Source: Sorangium sp025924095 (GTDB lineage Bacteria; Myxococcota_A; Polyangia; Polyangiales; Polyangiaceae). Taken from it: a stretch of 64,000 nucleotides of DNA. The notes beneath the pieces are model-generated. The model made no database searches, was not told where the DNA came from, and saw only the letters and a program-made list of their open reading frames with translations. Each line of letters opens with the position of its first letter. Position 1 is the first letter of the stretch. The stretch covers positions 3,658,001 through 3,722,000 of the forward strand of contig NZ_CP150356.1 in assembly GCF_051521505.1 (NCBI RefSeq). Reading direction: 5' to 3'. The position numbers and the translations under genes are program-made. Shown here one piece after another: positions 60,555 to 64,000 of the stretch.

Positions 60555-63470
60555 ATGAGAGACGGCGGGGCGACGGCGCTATCGAACGGCGCGCCGCGCG
60601 GTGTTGCCATCGCGGCAGCCTGCTCGTTCGCCCTCGGGTGCGCGGCCCTGCTCGGCTGGTGGCTCCAGGCGACCCCCCTTATTTCCATCGTGGAAGGCCT
60701 GCCGATCTTGGTGCCCAACACCGCGATCGCCCTCGTCCTCTCGGGGGGGTCGCTCTGGGCGCTGGGCGCGCGGGAGCGTCCGGCGCCGCTCCGCCGGCTC
60801 GGACAGGGGTGCGCCGCTCTCGTCATCGCGTACGGCGTCGCGGTCCTCGCGCAGTACGTCGTCGGGCGGGATCTCGGCCTCGACCGCCTGCTGTTCCCGG
60901 CGCGCGTGGAGCTCGCGAGCAAGTTCCCCGGCAGGCCCCCGCCGAACACCGCGCTCTGCTGCGTCCTGATCGGCTCGGCGCTCCTCTCGCTGCCCGTGAA
61001 GACGCGGCGGGCCTGCTGGCTCTCGGACGGCGGCGCGCTCTCAGCCGCGGCGCTCGCGCTGACCGCGTTGACCGGTTACGTGTTCGGCGTCGGCTACGCT
61101 TACGGGCTGCCGCCGCTGTTCCCGTTCACGGGCATGGCGCTCCACGCCGCGGTCGCCTTCCTCGCGCTCTGCGCCGGGCTCTTCATGGCGCGGCCGGATT
61201 GCGGGGCGTTCGCCGCGCTGACGGCCAGCGGGCCCGGAGGCGTCCTGTTGCGGCGCTTCCTGCCCTTCGTCGTCCTGGTTCCGCTCGTGATCGGCCGGCT
61301 CTTCCTGATCGGCGCCGATCTCGGGGCCTACCCCCTCGCGGCGTCGTTCTCGCTCTCCTCGGCCATCACGACGCTCCTGCTCGGGGCCCTGCTCTGGGTC
61401 AGCGCGGCGCGCCTGGACCTGCTCGACGAGGCGCGGCGCCGGGCCGAGGGGGCGCGCGCCTTCCTCGCGACCCTCACGCACTCCTCGGACGACGCCGTGA
61501 TCGGCACCGACCTCGACGGGACCATCCAGAGCTGGAACCCGGCCGCGGAGCGCCTGTACGGCTACAGCGCCGGGGAGGCGATCGGGCGCGCGGTGCTCGC
61601 CCTGTACCCGCCCGAGCGCGTCGAGGAAGCCAAGGAGAACCTGGCGCGCCTGCGCCGCGGCGAGCACCTCGATCACTTCGAGACCGCAGGCCTGACCAGG
61701 GACGGGAGGACCCTCGACGTCGAGATCACGGTGTCGCCGATCGCGGGCGACGCGGGGCGTATCACCGGCTTCTCCGCGATCTGCCGGGACATCGCGCGCC
61801 GCAAGGCGATGGAGGCCGAGGTCGCGAGCGCCCACGAGGCGGAGCGGCGCATCCGCGCGCAGATCGAGGCCGTCGGCGCCGCGAGCGCGGAGGTCTCGGA
61901 GGCGCTGGCGAGGCTGCCGCGCTCCGATTCGGGGGTGCGCTCCGTGCTGGAGGTCATCACGCGGCACGCGAAGGAGATCTCGGGCGCCGACTACGCGGCG
62001 CTCGGCATCGGAGAGGACTGCCTGCGGCCGTTCGATGCCTGGGTCCCGAGCGGCGTCACCGCGGAGCAGATCGCGCGGATCGGCGCCCTCCCGCGCCCCA
62101 TCGGCGTCCTCGGCGCGGTGGCCCGCGGCGGCCGGTCGATCCGGCTCGCCGATGTCCGCGCGCACCCCGAGTTCATCGGGCTACCGCCGCACCACCACCC
62201 GATCGAGGCGTTTCTCGGCGTGCCGCTCCGCTTTCACGGCCGGAGCGTGGGCAACCTCTATCTGGGCAAGCGCCCCGGCCGTCCGCCGTTCACCGAGGAT
62301 GACGAGCGCGTCGCGGAGCTGCTCGCCGACCGGACCTGCGGCGCGATCGAGACCGCGCGGCTCTACCGGGTCGAGGCGAACGAGCGAAAGCGGCTCGAGG
62401 CGGTCGTCGAGCAGATGCCCGAGGCGGCGATCCTCGTCGACGCCGAGGGGCGGGTCATCACGTGCAACAGGCTGGCGCTCGAGTACGCGGCCTGTGGCGC
62501 GGGCGAGGTCGATCCCTGGGGCAATGCGATGAGCTTCGAGCTCCGGTACCCCTCGGGGGAGCCCATGGACTGGCTCGAGCGCCCGCTGATCCGGGCCCTC
62601 AGCCGCGGCGAGGTCGTGACGAGCGCCGAGGCGCAGATGCGCCGCCTCGCCGACGGCGCCGTCGTCCCGGTGCTGGTCAACGCCGCGCCGGTGCGCTCGG
62701 AAGACGGCGAGCTCCAGGGCGCCGTCGCCGTCTTTCAGGACATCTCGGCGCTCAAGGAGCTGGAACGGCAGCGCCAGGAGTGGGTAGGCGTCATCGCTCA
62801 CGACCTCCGCCAGCCCATCCAGGTCATCGCGACCGCGAGCCAGCTCTTGGGCGTCCGGTCCGGCGAGCAGCTCGTCGCGGACGGCCAGAAGCAGCTCGGG
62901 AGGATCGCCTCGTCCGTCGAGCGGCTGCGCCGCATGATCGACGACCTCCTCGACGCCTCGCGCATCGAGGCGCGGCAGCTCGATCTGGAGCGGGTTCCGG
63001 TCGATCTCAGCGCGCAGCTCCGGGAGATCATCGACAGGTCGACCGCGGCGACCGCGGGCCACGCCGTGCATCTGGAGGTGCAGGGCGACGTGCCCGCCGT
63101 CCTGGCGGACCCCGGGCGGCTCGAGCAGATCGTCACCAACCTGCTCTCCAACGCGGCCAAGTACGGCCTGCCGGAGCGCGACATCGTGGTCTCCGTCAGC
63201 GTCCACCAGGCCAGCGCGCAGGTCTGCGTGACCAACTGGGGACGCGGCATCGAGGAAGCGTCTCTGCCGCACCTGTTCAAGCGCTTCTGGCGGGCGGCCG
63301 AGGGCGATCCGCGCTGCGTCCGCGGCGTCGGTCTCGGCCTCTACATCACGAAGGGCCTCGTGGAGGCCCACGGAGGCAGCATCTCCGTCGAGAGCAGCCC
63401 CGGCGGCACGACGACATTCCGCTTCTCGCTGCCCCTCGCCCCGGACGCCCAGCGCGCCGCCGGCGCGTAG
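60555..63470 (+). CDS. Membrane PAS-GAF-PAS hybrid sensor histidine kinase
   Basis: The protein has 971 aa from ATG 60555 behind GGGAGGCACC; the earlier ATG at 60534 has no binding site. About eight membrane helices form an N-terminal integral sensor (about 10-290). Then come PAS (about 300-420: DDAVIGTDLDGTIQSWNPAAERLYGYSAGEAIG), GAF (about 440-600: ADYAALGIGEDCL, HHPIEAFLGVPLRFHGRSVGNLYLGKR) and a second PAS (about 610-735). HisKA has the phosphorylated His in VIAHDLRQPIQVI. HATPase_c has NLLSNAAKYG, WGRGIEE and GVGLGLYITKGLVEAHGG. No receiver domain is fused and no response-regulator gene is adjacent, so it is an orphan kinase, as is common in myxobacteria. Confidence 0.92.
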   Translation: MRDGGATALSNGAPRGVAIAAACSFALGCAALLGWWLQATPLISIVEGLPILVPNTAIALVLSGGSLWALGARERPAPLRRLGQGCAALVIAYGVAVLAQYVVGRDLGLDRLLFPARVELASKFPGRPPPNTALCCVLIGSALLSLPVKTRRACWLSDGGALSAAALALTALTGYVFGVGYAYGLPPLFPFTGMALHAAVAFLALCAGLFMARPDCGAFAALTASGPGGVLLRRFLPFVVLVPLVIGRLFLIGADLGAYPLAASFSLSSAITTLLLGALLWVSAARLDLLDEARRRAEGARAFLATLTHSSDDAVIGTDLDGTIQSWNPAAERLYGYSAGEAIGRAVLALYPPERVEEAKENLARLRRGEHLDHFETAGLTRDGRTLDVEITVSPIAGDAGRITGFSAICRDIARRKAMEAEVASAHEAERRIRAQIEAVGAASAEVSEALARLPRSDSGVRSVLEVITRHAKEISGADYAALGIGEDCLRPFDAWVPSGVTAEQIARIGALPRPIGVLGAVARGGRSIRLADVRAHPEFIGLPPHHHPIEAFLGVPLRFHGRSVGNLYLGKRPGRPPFTEDDERVAELLADRTCGAIETARLYRVEANERKRLEAVVEQMPEAAILVDAEGRVITCNRLALEYAACGAGEVDPWGNAMSFELRYPSGEPMDWLERPLIRALSRGEVVTSAEAQMRRLADGAVVPVLVNAAPVRSEDGELQGAVAVFQDISALKELERQRQEWVGVIAHDLRQPIQVIATASQLLGVRSGEQLVADGQKQLGRIASSVERLRRMIDDLLDASRIEARQLDLERVPVDLSAQLREIIDRSTAATAGHAVHLEVQGDVPAVLADPGRLEQIVTNLLSNAAKYGLPERDIVVSVSVHQASAQVCVTNWGRGIEEASLPHLFKRFWRAAEGDPRCVRGVGLGLYITKGLVEAHGGSISVESSPGGTTTFRFSLPLAPDAQRAAGA

Positions 63471-63521
63471 CGCGTCTTCCTGCCCTGCCGGCTCCCCCTC
63501 GTCCCGGAGAGCGCGCCCCCG

Positions 63522-63559
63522 GCGAGCTCGTCAATTCGGGGTCAGCGAGCTCGGCAATT
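63522..63559 (+). repeat. Two 15-bp direct repeats upstream of the last gene
   Basis: GCGAGCTCGTCAATT (63522) and GCGAGCTCGGCAATT (63545) differ at one base and lie 23 bases apart, about two helical turns, which could suit a dimeric regulator. The rest of 63471-63758 is less GC-rich than coding DNA and shows no gene. Confidence 0.4.
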
Positions 63560-63758
63560 GCCCATCAGGGGTGTGAAGGGAGTTTCGTTACCTCGATGTC
63601 CCTTCTCCGCGTTCCGTTTTTCGGCACCACCACCCTTTCGCAGTATTCTGTGCTCAGGCCGCTCAGAATGATCGCAGAAGGAACTTCCTGAGGTTCTTAT
63701 CCTTGCTACACCTGAGATCCGCTCCGGCCCAATGCTGGGGTAGTGAGGTGGCGCAGCA

Positions 63759-64000
63759 GTGAATTCCTGGTTCTTGCACGTGGGTAGGCGGCTGGGGCCC
63801 GCGGGTCGTCGGCTTTGGGTACTCGGGATCTTGGGGGTGGTGCTCGCGGTGACTCTCGGGCTCGCGCTCCGCGCGGCGCCCACGGAGCGCGCGGCCACGT
63901 ACACCGAGCTGCTCCAGATCGCGCAGGCGGGGCAGGCGGCCGCGGTCGAGGTGAGCGGCGATCGCTTCTTCGTGCGCCAGGCGGGCGGCGTGATGGTGAC
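63759..64000 (+). CDS. N-terminal fragment, FtsH-like periplasmic domain (partial)
   Basis: From GTG 63759 (GAGGTGG upstream) the frame stays open to the window end. It gives NSWFLHVGRRLGPAGRRLWVLGILGVVLAVTLGLAL, one membrane helix, then TYTELLQIAQAGQAAAVEVSGDRFFVRQAGG. The latter matches the start of the FtsH extracellular domain (Y-S/T-x-F/L-L-x-x-x-x-x-G-x-V-x-x-V-x-I-x-G). The gene is therefore probably an FtsH-type AAA metalloprotease, but the ATPase and protease parts lie outside the window. The first 40 residues are longer than in standard FtsH. Confidence 0.5.
   Translation, partial: MNSWFLHVGRRLGPAGRRLWVLGILGVVLAVTLGLALRAAPTERAATYTELLQIAQAGQAAAVEVSGDRFFVRQAGGVMV

Overview
The window is high-GC DNA of a myxobacterium, most like Sorangium (Polyangiales). 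Pointers are the many Gly/Ser/Thr-rich lipoproteins, large eukaryote-type Ser/Thr kinases fused to AAA/TPR sensor modules, several RsbR-type STAS proteins, FGE-like lipoproteins, an expansin and a bacterial Pnkp/Hen1 RNA-repair pair. This assignment is inference from gene content; there is no rRNA or other phylogenetic marker.

Layout. 1-9.2 kb: a truncated secreted protein, a NodB-type deacetylase lipoprotein, the coupled hen1-pnkp RNA-repair operon (minus strand), a CBM2-like/expansin lipoprotein and a V4R-STAS stressosome-type protein. 9.2-24.4 kb: an accessory island. It is bounded by 28-bp imperfect direct repeats and, just inside them, inverted copies of an 18-bp sequence centred on CCTAATTAGG. 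It holds an HTH/sigma-like ORF with an apparent frameshift, an AlbA_2 (Schlafen-type) protein, an IS66 element with a perfect 8-bp target duplication inserted into a transposase remnant, an FGE-like lipoprotein, an intact transposase of the same family as the remnant with two sliding-clamp-binding motifs, a group II intron nested inside the reverse-transcriptase gene of another group II intron, and an IS1380-family element.

24.4-42 kb: a Cys-rich lipoprotein with a GGAGGA-repeat tail; an ECF sigma / FecR / envelope-protein operon; a 1713-aa kinase-AAA-TPR-GAF-STAS protein; a PilZ-TM-AMIN protein; a secreted protein plus di-haem cytochrome c lipoprotein pair behind a good sigma70-like promoter with an overlapping palindrome; and a PAS-PAS-STAS protein. 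42.2-46.8 kb: a translationally coupled three-gene operon (SRPBCC-kynureninase fusion, PrnA-type tryptophan halogenase, indoleamine 2,3-dioxygenase) that should convert chlorotryptophan to a chlorinated kynurenine/anthranilate. 47.3-53 kb: a kinase/pseudo-cyclase/AAA/TPR protein coupled to a patatin-like phospholipase.

53.5-60.3 kb: a plus-strand operon of APS-reductase/AsfA-like flavoprotein, 2x[4Fe-4S] ferredoxin, HEAT-repeat protein and a sulfonate/nitrate-type ABC importer (lipoprotein SBP, permease, ATPase), followed by a DoxX protein. It resembles the asf arylsulfonate-desulfurisation locus with an added HEAT-repeat protein. 60.5-64 kb: a membrane PAS-GAF-PAS histidine kinase and the 5' end of a gene whose N-terminus looks like an FtsH periplasmic domain.

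The strongest candidates for undescribed biology are the halogenase/IDO/kynureninase cluster, the nested introns within a repeat-bounded island, the clamp-motif transposase, the asf-like operon with a HEAT-repeat subunit, and the kinase-STAS fusion that keeps both phospho-acceptor positions.
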